Positions 48,616 to 56,233 of a stretch of DNA of 64,000 nucleotides are shown here, piece after piece. How positions within the stretch are numbered: position 1 is the stretch's first letter; every line of letters starts with the position of its first letter. Below the pieces are notes generated by a model. It saw nothing but the letters and a program-made list of their open reading frames with translations. It made no database searches and was not told the origin of the DNA. Location: assembly GCF_020982545.1 (NCBI RefSeq), contig NZ_JAJKLK010000003.1, forward strand, positions 682,001 to 746,000. Reading direction: 5' to 3'. The DNA comes from Streptomyces sp. MNU76. Its GTDB lineage: Bacteria > Actinomycetota > Actinomycetes > Streptomycetales > Streptomycetaceae. The translations under genes and the position numbers were made by a program.

Positions 48616-49857
48616 ATGCCAGATCACTTAGTTGTCGTCGGGGCCGGACAGGCCGGCAGTGAACTCGCAACGACGTTGCGCCAGCGCGGCTGGAGCGGCA
48701 GCATCACCCTCGTCGGAGACGAGCTGAGCCCGCCGTACCAGCGCCCGCCACTCTCGAAGGGCTTCCTCCTCGGAAAGCTCTCCCGGCAACAGCTCTACCT
48801 CAAGCCTGCCGCGACGTACGAACGCTTCAACATCGCTCTGCGGCTGGGCACACGGGCGGAGGCGATCGACCGGACGGTGAAAGAACTCGTCGTCAGCGAC
48901 GGCAGCCGCCTGCCGTACGACAGACTCGTCCTGGCGACAGGAGGCCGCGCGCGGCGCCTGACACTGCCGGGCGTGGACATGGACCAGTTCGACAACCTCT
49001 TCACGCTGCGCCGGATCGACGACGTCGACGCGCTGCGTCCGCATTTCGTTCCGGGCCGCAAACTCGTCCTCATCGGCGGTGGCTACGTCGGCCTGGAGAT
49101 CGCTGCGGTGGCCACGCAGCTCGGCGTCGACGTCACCGTCGTCGAGGCGGCTGAGCGACTGCTGGCACGCGTGACCGGGCCGGAGGTGAGCGGCTTCCTT
49201 GAGGACGTCCACCGCTCCCACGGTGTCCGCTTCCGACTCGCCGCCACGGTGGCCGACGTGGCCGTGGACGCCTCAGGACGCCGGGTGACCGGGGTGGAGG
49301 TGTCGGCCTGCGGGGTCGTGGACCGGCTCGACGCCGACCTCGTACTCGTCGGGATCGGCATGGAGCCGAACACCGGCCTGGCTTCCGCAGCAGGTCTGCA
49401 GGTCGACAACGGCATCGTCGTCGACGAGTTCGCACGTACGAGCGACGCGGACATCCTCGCCATCGGCGACTGTGCCAACCAGCCCAGCGCCTACGCCGGC
49501 AGACGCATCCGGCTGGAGTCGGCACCCAACGCCATCGAGCACGCCAAGGTCGCCGCGGCGACCATCCTCGGCCGGCCACAGGCGTCCACGGCGACGCCGT
49601 GGTTCTGGTCGGAACAGTACGACCTGAAGCTCCAGATGGTGGGCCTGTCAGCCGGCCACGACCGGTGTATCACCCGCGGTGGTACGGACACGACGTTGTC
49701 CGCCTTCTACCTCACGGGCGACAGGGTTGTCGCCGCCGACGTCATCAGCCGGCCGGGCGACTTCGCCACCGCGCGGCAGCTCGTCACCAGCGGCCGTCCC
49801 GTCGACCCCGAGCGACTGGCCGACAGCGAGATCCCCCTGGCTCAGGCCGCACTCTGA
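48616..49857 (+). CDS. FAD-dependent ferredoxin reductase
   Basis: A 413-residue reductase of the putidaredoxin-reductase type. LVVVGAGQAGSELATTLRQR binds FAD (GxGxxG), PYQRPPLSKGFLLGK is the family loop, LVLIGGGYVGLEIAAVATQL binds NAD(P)H, and DILAIGDCANQPSAY closes the FAD site. WFWSEQYDLKLQMVGLSAGH is the C-terminal interface. It passes electrons from NAD(P)H to the ferredoxin encoded 106 bases downstream, which then serves the P450. The ATG at 48616 has AAGGAACG upstream. Confidence 0.93.
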   Translation: MPDHLVVVGAGQAGSELATTLRQRGWSGSITLVGDELSPPYQRPPLSKGFLLGKLSRQQLYLKPAATYERFNIALRLGTRAEAIDRTVKELVVSDGSRLPYDRLVLATGGRARRLTLPGVDMDQFDNLFTLRRIDDVDALRPHFVPGRKLVLIGGGYVGLEIAAVATQLGVDVTVVEAAERLLARVTGPEVSGFLEDVHRSHGVRFRLAATVADVAVDASGRRVTGVEVSACGVVDRLDADLVLVGIGMEPNTGLASAAGLQVDNGIVVDEFARTSDADILAIGDCANQPSAYAGRRIRLESAPNAIEHAKVAAATILGRPQASTATPWFWSEQYDLKLQMVGLSAGHDRCITRGGTDTTLSAFYLTGDRVVAADVISRPGDFATARQLVTSGRPVDPERLADSEIPLAQAAL

Positions 49858-49963
49858 TCCCGGCCGCGCCCACGCCGGCGGTGACTGCTCCTGGGCCCGC
49901 CGAGGCGGCCAAAAGGGCCGCCTGTTCATGAAACACACCCACGCGAGGAGGGGGAGTTCCACC

Positions 49964-50290
49964 ATGCCCAAGATCACCTTCATCGAGGACGACGGCACCG
50001 AGCACGCCGTCGAGGCAGGCGCCGACGCGTCTGTCATGCAGGCCGCGATGGACAACCTCGTCCCCGGCATCGTCGCCGAGTGCGGCGGTTACGCCAACTG
50101 CGCCACCTGCCACGTCTACATCGACCCGGCATGGGCCGACAAGCTGCCCGCGCCCGAGGAGGCCGAGGACGTCATGATCGAGGCCGCCTTCGACGTCCGG
50201 CCCACCAGCCGACTGTCCTGCCAGGTCCAGGTGACCGAGGACACCGACGGGCTGATCGTGAGGCTCCCTGCCTCCCAGACCGGCGCCTGA
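49964..50290 (+). CDS. Putidaredoxin-type 2Fe-2S ferredoxin
   Basis: A 108-residue vertebrate/putidaredoxin-type ferredoxin. The cluster Cys pattern is ECGGYANCATCHVY (C-x5-C-x2-C) with the fourth Cys in TSRLSCQVQVTED. The length and the short DGLIVRLPAS end are standard. The ATG at 49964 follows GGAGGGGGAG. It lies between its reductase and the P450, so the three form a class I electron chain in the cytoplasm. Confidence 0.94.
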   Translation: MPKITFIEDDGTEHAVEAGADASVMQAAMDNLVPGIVAECGGYANCATCHVYIDPAWADKLPAPEEAEDVMIEAAFDVRPTSRLSCQVQVTEDTDGLIVRLPASQTGA

Positions 50291-50339
50291 CCCGCCCTTC
50301 CTTCCTGCGCCCGACCACCCTGACGAGAGAGGTGACACG

Positions 50340-51557
50340 ATGACCACGAACTCCACGACGGACATCCCCGCGCACGTACCGGAAGACCGCGTCGTCGACT
50401 TCGACTACCTGCGGCCGGCCGGCATCGACGAGGACCTGCACCTGGCCTGGAAGAACGCGCAGGACACCCTGCCCGACATCTTCTGGACCCCCCGCAACGG
50501 CGGCCACTGGGTCGTCACACGCGCCGACGCCATCAAGGCGATCCAGCTCGACCACAAGCGCTTCTCGCACGCGCGCCTCACGATCGGAGGCCCGCACGTG
50601 CGCGAGGGAGCCGTCGTCCAGATGGACCCGCCACGGCACGGCTCGTACCGGATGCTCGTGTCTCCCGCTTTCTCCCCCAAGGCCGTAGCGGCCCTGGAGC
50701 CGGTCGTGCGGGAGACCACCGTGTCGATCGTCGAGGAACTGCGCCCCAAGGGTGAGTGCGAGTTCGTCGGCGATTTCGCCCAGATACTGCCCGTCGTCGT
50801 CTTCCTCGGCACTGTCGATCTTCCGCCGGAAGACCGCGACTACCTCCTGCCGCTCGCGGAGAAGGTCATTCGACCGCGGGATCGGCAGGAGCATCTTGAA
50901 AGCCAAACCGCCCTGGGCGAGTACGTCGCCCGAGCCCTGGCCGCACGGGCCGAGCGACCGGGCAGCGACCTCCTGAGCAAGATCGTGACGGCGAAGGTCG
51001 GTGGCGAGCCCATCACCTTCGAGGCGGCCGTGGCGCTGTCCCAGATCGTCCTGTCCGGCGGTCTGGACACCGTCGCCTCGATCCTCGGCTTCGTCGTACG
51101 GTTCCTCGCGCTGAACCCGGGACACCGCCGGCAGCTGATCGACGACCCCTCCCTCGTGCCCAACGCCGTCGAGGAGCTCATCCGCCGCCACGGGCTCATC
51201 AACACCGCGCGGCTGATCACGCAGGACACCGAGTTCCAGGGGATGCGGCTCAAGGAGGGGGAGCAGATCCTCGTCCCCAACCACCTCTACGGTCTCGACG
51301 AGCGGCAGGTCGACAACCCGCTCGTCGTCGACTTCACCCGGCCCCACCCCGAGCAGCACTACGCGGCCTTCGGCAACGGGCCCCACCGGTGTCCGGGCTC
51401 CTTCCTCGCCAAGCTCGAACTCACGGTGTTCCTCCAGGAATGGCTCGCCCGGATCCCGGACTTCGTCATCAAGCCCGGCACGACGCCCCGCATGGCATCC
51501 GGTTCCGTCAGCACCGTCCACGAACTCCACCTCGCGTGGGACACCGATCCCCGCTGA
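50340..51557 (+). CDS. Cytochrome P450, class I (P450cam-like I helix)
   Basis: A 405-residue P450. The heme loop is FGNGPHRCPGSFLAK with the Cys ligand near residue 348. The K-helix ExxR is VEELIRRHGL. The I helix reads SQIVLSGGLDTVASILGF; the GGLDTV form is like P450cam rather than the common AGxETT. MDPPRHGSYRMLVSPAF is the C-helix region. No membrane anchor, as for bacterial forms. With its own reductase and ferredoxin it can hydroxylate a small hydrophobic compound; the substrate is not evident. ATG at 50340, after GAGAGAGGTG. Confidence 0.94.
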   Translation: MTTNSTTDIPAHVPEDRVVDFDYLRPAGIDEDLHLAWKNAQDTLPDIFWTPRNGGHWVVTRADAIKAIQLDHKRFSHARLTIGGPHVREGAVVQMDPPRHGSYRMLVSPAFSPKAVAALEPVVRETTVSIVEELRPKGECEFVGDFAQILPVVVFLGTVDLPPEDRDYLLPLAEKVIRPRDRQEHLESQTALGEYVARALAARAERPGSDLLSKIVTAKVGGEPITFEAAVALSQIVLSGGLDTVASILGFVVRFLALNPGHRRQLIDDPSLVPNAVEELIRRHGLINTARLITQDTEFQGMRLKEGEQILVPNHLYGLDERQVDNPLVVDFTRPHPEQHYAAFGNGPHRCPGSFLAKLELTVFLQEWLARIPDFVIKPGTTPRMASGSVSTVHELHLAWDTDPR

Positions 51558-51634
51558 TCTACCCGCCCAGCTAACCCCGCCGACAGGTCGGCACCATCAC
51601 ACCGGTCCTCCGGCGCCAAGACTCAGGAGCATCC

Positions 51635-52615
51635 ATGTCCCAGATCACCTTCACCGATCGTGTTGTCGCGATCACGGGCGCCGGCCGAGGACTCGGCCGG
51701 GAACACGCCCTGGACTTCGCCCGCAGGGGAGCGGCAGTCGTCGTCAACGACCTCGGGGGCACCGGGTTCGGGGCGGGCGCCTCGAACAGCGCCGCCGACG
51801 AGGTCGTCGCCGAGATCCGGGCCGCCGGCGGGCGGGCCGTGGCGAACTACGACTCCGTCAGCACCCGATCGGGCGGCCAGGCGATCACCGAGTGCGCGAT
51901 GGACAACTTCGGCCGCATCGACGCGGTCGTCAACAACGCCGGGTTCCTGCGCAACAAGGTGTTCGAGGACCTGGGGGCCGCCGAACTCGACGACATCATC
52001 GACGTGCACCTCAAGGCGGCGTTCTACGTCACTCAGCCCGCCTACCGTGTCATGCAGCGTGAGGGCTACGGACGCATAGTGTTCACGTCATCGGCCTCCG
52101 GCGCCTTCGGCAGCCCGGAGCAGACCAACTACGGCGCGGCCAAAGCCGGTCTGCTCGGCCTCACCAACTGCCTCGCCTGGGAAGGGCGCAAGCACGGCAT
52201 TCTCGTCAACGCCGTGCTCCCCACCGCCGGCACCCGGCTGGCGCAGGAGATGAGCCAGCAGTGGTACGACGAGATGGTCGGAGAGGTCCACCCGGACGCG
52301 GCCGTCCTTGCACCCACCCATGATCCCTCCTACGTCACGCCCGTCGTGGTCTACCTCGCAAGCGAGCAGAACACGGCCACGCGCGGGTTCTACTCGGCCA
52401 CCGGCGGGCGATTCGCCAAGGTCGTCCCCGCGGTGACACACGGCTGGTTCGGCCCGCTGGAGCGTCCGGCCACCGCGGAGGAGATCGCCGAGCACTTCAC
52501 CGACATCGAGTCCGACCAGCACGGCTATGACCTTCCCGAGAACGTGATCGACGAGGGCCGCCCCGTGCTGGCGCGCAGGCTTCAGCAGACGGGCTCCGCG
52601 TCCGCCGGGGCCTGA
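51635..52615 (+). CDS. SDR-family oxidoreductase
   Basis: A 326-residue short-chain dehydrogenase. VVAITGAGRGLGREHALDFA (TGxxxGxG), VVNNAGFLRNK (NNAG) and SSASGAFGSPEQTNYGAAKA with the Ser-Tyr-Lys triad are intact. GRGLGREHAL and the VVNDLGG that follows resemble the (3R)-hydroxyacyl-CoA dehydrogenase part of peroxisomal-type MFE proteins. The extra 60-residue C-terminus fits that group. Last gene of the MarR-P450 series. It may oxidise the alcohol made by the P450, or act on a CoA ester later in the route. Confidence 0.92.
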   Translation: MSQITFTDRVVAITGAGRGLGREHALDFARRGAAVVVNDLGGTGFGAGASNSAADEVVAEIRAAGGRAVANYDSVSTRSGGQAITECAMDNFGRIDAVVNNAGFLRNKVFEDLGAAELDDIIDVHLKAAFYVTQPAYRVMQREGYGRIVFTSSASGAFGSPEQTNYGAAKAGLLGLTNCLAWEGRKHGILVNAVLPTAGTRLAQEMSQQWYDEMVGEVHPDAAVLAPTHDPSYVTPVVVYLASEQNTATRGFYSATGGRFAKVVPAVTHGWFGPLERPATAEEIAEHFTDIESDQHGYDLPENVIDEGRPVLARRLQQTGSASAGA

Positions 52616-53115
52616 TCTCCCGTAGCAGGCCGCCATCGCGGCAGATCACAGCCTCGCAACCGGGCGCAACACCCGGCCACTACAGCTTCACCCTGCCAGG
52701 CGAGGTCCAGGGCCACCGCTCCGCTCCACCGCCAAACCCGAAACCGCCTCCACCACAATCCAGGAGGTCTCCTCAGCCGGCTCGTCCCTGCCCACGCGCT
52801 GGGCGAGCCGGTAGCCGACCTTCTCGTGCGACAGACCCACCTGGCCACCGATCTGTCGCACCCCCCATTATCTTCTTCGCGGTCCTGCAAGAGGGCTGCC
52901 CGGACGGGCAGGCGGGTCGGGCAGCTGCGGCTGGTCGCCTGAACGGGGCGTGTGCGGTGAGGTCGAGGAAGTCGGCGACGGGGCCCAGGCCGGATCCGCC
53001 CGGTACATGTGAGGTGTGGGCGGCACTGGGCGACGTCGACGGCGGCGTCCACGTCGCCGAGCGCCAGGATCTCGCGGCCTGGCTGGTCAACGGGACCGAG
53101 GGGCCCGGCACGGGC
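52616..53115. other. Gap after the SDR gene, possible decayed coding sequence
   Basis: No intact gene. On the reverse strand, around 52700-52860, a short frame QIGGQVGLSHEKVGYRLAQR looks protein-like but has no recognisable start, end or family. The rest is GC-rich sequence without a feature I can support. Confidence 0.35.
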
Positions 53116-53525
53116 ACCTGACGCAGGGCCGGTCAGGTGACGGGGATGACGTAGACGCGGGCGAAGTGGGTGCCGATCACGGCTTCGTGGAGGTGTCCGA
53201 CGATGGCACGGTCGCCTTCGGCGCCCATGACGACGTGGAGGTGGGCGAAGCCGTTGCGGATCTCGCCGGTGCCGGTATCTCGCCGGGCAGGCGGTACTTG
53301 GTGATGGTGTCCTTGAGTGCGTCGCCTTCGGGACATGGTCGAGACGGTGAAGGAGTCGGCGGCCGCGATCAGGGAGACGATCGCGGCGTCGGTGATGCCG
53401 GCCTTGGCGGCCAGGCGGTTCAGCTCATCGGGGGAACCAGTTCACCCGTTCCTCGAACGTGAGTTGACGCGCGGGCGGCACGAAGCCCCAGGCGTTTCTG
53501 ATCAGTCGCTTGCCGGTGGCCGCTG
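53116..53525 (-). pseudogene. PPC-domain (DUF296-like) protein remnant, frameshifted
   Basis: On the reverse strand the last frame reads GTGEIRNGFAHLHVVMGAEG and ends HFARVYVIPVT at 53133, like the C-terminal half of PPC-domain proteins. Upstream, PEGDALKDTITKYRLPGEI is in another frame, and DELNRLAAKAGITDAAIVSL in a third. At least two frameshifts therefore break it, and no start is seen. Confidence 0.6.
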
Positions 53526-53535
53526 TACGCGTTCG

Positions 53536-54162
53536 TCAGAGCGAAGGCATGAGAATGCCGTCGACGATCGCTGCGATGTCGTCGTCGCTGATCTGCCGGC
53601 CGCGGACAAGCTGCCAGTGGAGCAGGAGAGCGAGGGCGGCGGAGACCGCGATCGGGTGTTCTCCTGACGGATCGGTCCGGCCAGGGGGCCGGTCGCCGCG
53701 CTCCACCGCGTGCGCCAGCACGCCCTCGACGGCTTGGTGCAGGGAGTCGATATAGCGCTGGCGGACGAGGCTGCACAGTTCCGGTTCCTGGCGAGCTGTG
53801 TCGAGCAGGGCTGAGAGCAGGTCGACGCGAGAGTGGTCCGGGCTCCGGGTGGCGCGGGTCATGGTCGCGATGAGTTCCGCGCGGAGTTGGCCGCGGCCGA
53901 TCGTGACCGGGACGAGGTCGTCGGTGAGACCGGCGTGGTCCAGCGCCTCGGCGGCAAGCTCTGCGCGGGACCTCCAGCGCCGGTACACGGTCGCCTTGCC
54001 CACCCCCGCTCGTGCCGCGGCCTTGTCCATGGTCAGCGCCGGATATCCGCCCTCGGCGAGCAACTCGCTGGCCGCGCGCAGGATCTGGGCATCCCGGGCG
54101 GGGTCACGTGGAGGGCCAGAGGCGCCGGGGGGACGGCGCAGTCGCGCACTGGGGTCGGGCAT
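53536..54162 (-). CDS. TetR-family regulator next to oxidoreductase copy B
   Basis: A 208-residue TetR protein. The HTH is at residues about 22-70: DAQILRAASELLAEGGYPAL, AAARAGVGKATVYRRWRSRA. The ligand domain follows (LRAELIATMTRATRSPDHSR..., with TetR_C-like VSAALALLLHWQLVRG). The ATG at 54162 faces the oxidoreductase start, 129 bases away. It is the intact version of the fragment at 41749-42035, where the HTH part is inverted. It probably controls the oxidoreductase gene, and could act on copy A because the leader is nearly the same. Confidence 0.9.
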   Translation of the reverse strand: MPDPSARLRRPPGASGPPRDPARDAQILRAASELLAEGGYPALTMDKAAARAGVGKATVYRRWRSRAELAAEALDHAGLTDDLVPVTIGRGQLRAELIATMTRATRSPDHSRVDLLSALLDTARQEPELCSLVRQRYIDSLHQAVEGVLAHAVERGDRPPGRTDPSGEHPIAVSAALALLLHWQLVRGRQISDDDIAAIVDGILMPSL

Positions 54163-54291
54163 GCCTGCTCTCTTCTCACACTGGGACCACTTTGTATCGA
54201 GCTTATCGGCTCTGTTAGCGTCCTTAACGAGCGAACCCGGAACGCACTTGTATCGGGTTCTGAATGATCAACTTGATCGTGAGGTGGCGTA
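54163..54291. promoter_or_regulatory. Divergent promoter of TetR and oxidoreductase copy B
   Basis: TTGTATCGAGCTT (about 54191-54203) and TTGTATCGGGTTC (about 54248-54260) are near-identical direct repeats 57 bases apart. They are kept in copy A (46753-46829). They are candidate operator or -35 sites; no clean palindrome is seen. Confidence 0.5.
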
Positions 54292-55239
54292 GTGAAAGCT
54301 GTGGGTTTCACCGAGTTCGGCGGCCCGGAGGTCATGCGGGTTCTGGATCTGCCGGAGCCGCATGCCGGGCCCGGGCAGGTGCGGATCAAGGTGGCCGCCG
54401 CCGCTGTGCACCCGTCCGATGTCAACGCGCGGCTCGGGCTCGTCGCCGAGTACAGCCCCGAATGGTTTCCGCCCGCCGAGAAGTACGTGGTGGGGTGGGA
54501 TGCGGCCGGGGTGATCGATGAGGTCGGCGAGGGAGTGCGCGCCGAATTAGCGGCCGGCGCCGAGGTGATCGCTCTGCTGGTGCCGAAACTGGCGCTGGGT
54601 GCGCAGGCGGAGTACGTGGTGGCACCGGCGGAATCGGTGGTCCGCGCACCGAAGGGGGCCGACCCGGCGGCGGCGTCGACCCTGCTGATGAACGCGCTGA
54701 CCGCGCGGATGGCGTTGGAGGCCCTTGAGCCGGCGCCAGGAGCAACCGTCGCGGTGACCGGCGCGGCCGGTGCGGTCGGCGGTTACGCGGTGCAACTGGC
54801 CAAGGCCGCCGGGCTGACGGTGATCGCCGACGCGGCCCAGAGGGACCGGGACCTCGTCATCGGCCTGGGCGCCGATCACGTGCTCCCACGCGGGGGCCAG
54901 TTCGCCGAACGGGTCCGTGATCTGTGCCCCGGCGGCGCGGACGGGATCATCGACGGCGCGGTGATGAACGACACGGTCACCGCAGCGGTACGCGACGGCG
55001 GAAGCATCGCGACCGTGCAGGGATTCACCGGGATCGCGGACCGTGCTGTGCGCTGGTGCCCCGTTTTCGTGCACAACCGGGTCCGGGACACGGCGGCCCT
55101 GACGGAACTGCGCGACCAGGCCGAGGCCGGCATCCTCACACTCCGCGTCGCGGCGACATTTCCCGTCGACCAGGCGGAAGCGACGCACCGGCTCTTCGAA
55201 ACCGGCGGCGTACGCGGCCGTCCCGTCCTACTGTTCTGA
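54292..55239 (+). CDS. NADP-dependent quinone oxidoreductase-like protein, copy B
   Basis: A 315-residue NADPH-dependent medium-chain reductase with the same domains as copy A: N-terminal [17 protein letters not shown], nucleotide site [20 protein letters not shown], and no zinc ligands. It differs from copy A by Ser/Pro near residue 115, Ala/Thr twice and Met/Leu once near the C-terminus. It starts with GTG, copy A with ATG. The intact TetR gene is divergent from it. It probably reduces an enone or quinone. Confidence 0.92.
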   Translation: MKAVGFTEFGGPEVMRVLDLPEPHAGPGQVRIKVAAAAVHPSDVNARLGLVAEYSPEWFPPAEKYVVGWDAAGVIDEVGEGVRAELAAGAEVIALLVPKLALGAQAEYVVAPAESVVRAPKGADPAAASTLLMNALTARMALEALEPAPGATVAVTGAAGAVGGYAVQLAKAAGLTVIADAAQRDRDLVIGLGADHVLPRGGQFAERVRDLCPGGADGIIDGAVMNDTVTAAVRDGGSIATVQGFTGIADRAVRWCPVFVHNRVRDTAALTELRDQAEAGILTLRVAATFPVDQAEATHRLFETGGVRGRPVLLF

Positions 55240-55257
55240 GCCAGAACGAGGACTGAC

Positions 55258-55620
55258 AGTCAGGATGTGACGTGGCTTCTCCGACGGGTCTGACTCACGG
55301 ACTGACCGACGTCTCGACTGTCTTGTTCAGGATTTGTCGATCCGCTCGGAGGAGCCGCCTCGCACGCGACCGGACGGGCGTTCGTGACCCTATAGGAGTC
55401 GACCGCTCACCTGCGGTGACGCCCCGCGGGCGTGAAAATCGGTACAGGGGCTGTCCGCCGACGCCGCTTGATGTTTGGGCCGTGAGCCCGCATAGGAGTC
55501 TGGTGAGGGAGCCACCCGAGGGGCCGCATACTGTCGCCTTGAGCACGCCCATCAGCTTCTCTGACCCCCTCAGGCTCCCCGGGCAGCCCCTACCCGAACC
55601 AGCACAATAGGGGGCATGTC
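55258..55620. other. IS110-like left flank with no gene
   Basis: No coding frame is convincing. CTATAGGAGTCGACC (about 55389) and GCATAGGAGTCTGG (about 55490) repeat AGGAGTC, and the whole stretch leads straight into the start of an IS110 transposase. It is probably the untranslated left part of that element. Confidence 0.4.
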
Positions 55621-55700
55621 ATGGAGGAGTTGAGAGAAGACCACGACGACAGGACGGTCGCGCGGGTCGCGGCGATCGGCATTGCCAAGGCATCCGGGAG
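55621..55700 (+). pseudogene. IS110-family transposase, N-terminal fragment
   Basis: From ATG 55621 the frame reads EELREDHDDRTVARVAAIGI then AKASGRR. This matches the start of IS110 transposases (VARVAAIDVAKASG), in which the Asp of the DEDD nuclease lies at the position of Gly here. The match ends at about 55700, where other sequence follows. It is a 27-codon relic. Confidence 0.65.
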
Positions 55701-55775
55701 GCGCTGTCACGTTGGCTGAGCGGGTGGGATGATCTTCTGGTTGATCGCGTTGGAGGATGCTGTTCCGTCGGGGCC

Positions 55776-56210
55776 GTGGCTCCGTCGTACAAGGGGCACC
55801 GGTACCCGGTCGAGGTCATCTCCCACTGCGTGTGGCTGTATCACCGCTTCCCGCTGTCGTTCCGCGAGGTCGAGGAGCTGATGCTCGAGCGGGGGATCGT
55901 CGTCTCGTACGAGACGGTGCGCCGCTGGTGCGCCAAGTTCGGTCAGCGGTACGCCGATTCGCTGCGCCGCCGCCGGCCCCGGCCTGGTGACGAGTGGCAC
56001 TTGGACGAGGTCTTCATCGAGATCAATGGGGAACAGAAGTATCTGTGGCGGGCGGTCGACCAGGACGGCAACGTCCTGGACATCCTGGTACCGAGCCGCC
56101 GGGACACCGCTGCAGCCAAACGCTTCTTCCGCCGCCTGCTGAAGAATCTTGTGAGCGGGGAGATATCTGGCCGTCCGCGGGGAAACCGCTGGCCATCAGT
56201 GGGGCCGTAA
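55776..56210 (+). pseudogene. IS6-family transposase truncated by ISL3 element 2
   Basis: The GTG at 55776 opens an IS6/IS26-type transposase: GHRYPVEVISHCVWLYHRFP, FREVEELMLERGIVVSYETV, RRWCAKFG and DEWHLDEVFIEINGEQKYLW with the first Asp, then RAVDQDGNVLDILV with the second. The match runs to LLKNLVSGE (about 56162), and the frame ends in unrelated sequence at 56210, just before the ISL3 repeat. The third catalytic residue, Glu, is missing, so it is inactive. Confidence 0.85.
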
Positions 56211-56233
56211 ATGGCCGCCTATGGGGAGTTTTC

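Larger units (their letters stand above)
54147..55257 (+). repeat. Direct repeat copy B (oxidoreductase unit)
   Basis: 1,111 bases nearly identical to 46711-47822, same direction. The homology to the copy-A locus continues to the left as the TetR gene, but there it is split off to 41749-42035 by the inserted segment. The two repeats enclose the MarR-reductase-ferredoxin-P450-SDR genes and the PPC and TetR sequences. Confidence 0.92.

Noticed and set aside
52582..53117. Reverse-strand frames after the SDR gene as real genes
   Set aside because: Their composition is Arg/Pro-rich, they lack ribosome sites, and the one protein-like patch has no start or family.
46711..55257. The oxidoreductase repeats as an assembly duplicate
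   Set aside because: The copies differ in start codon, one leader indel and several codons, and their surroundings differ, so both are real.
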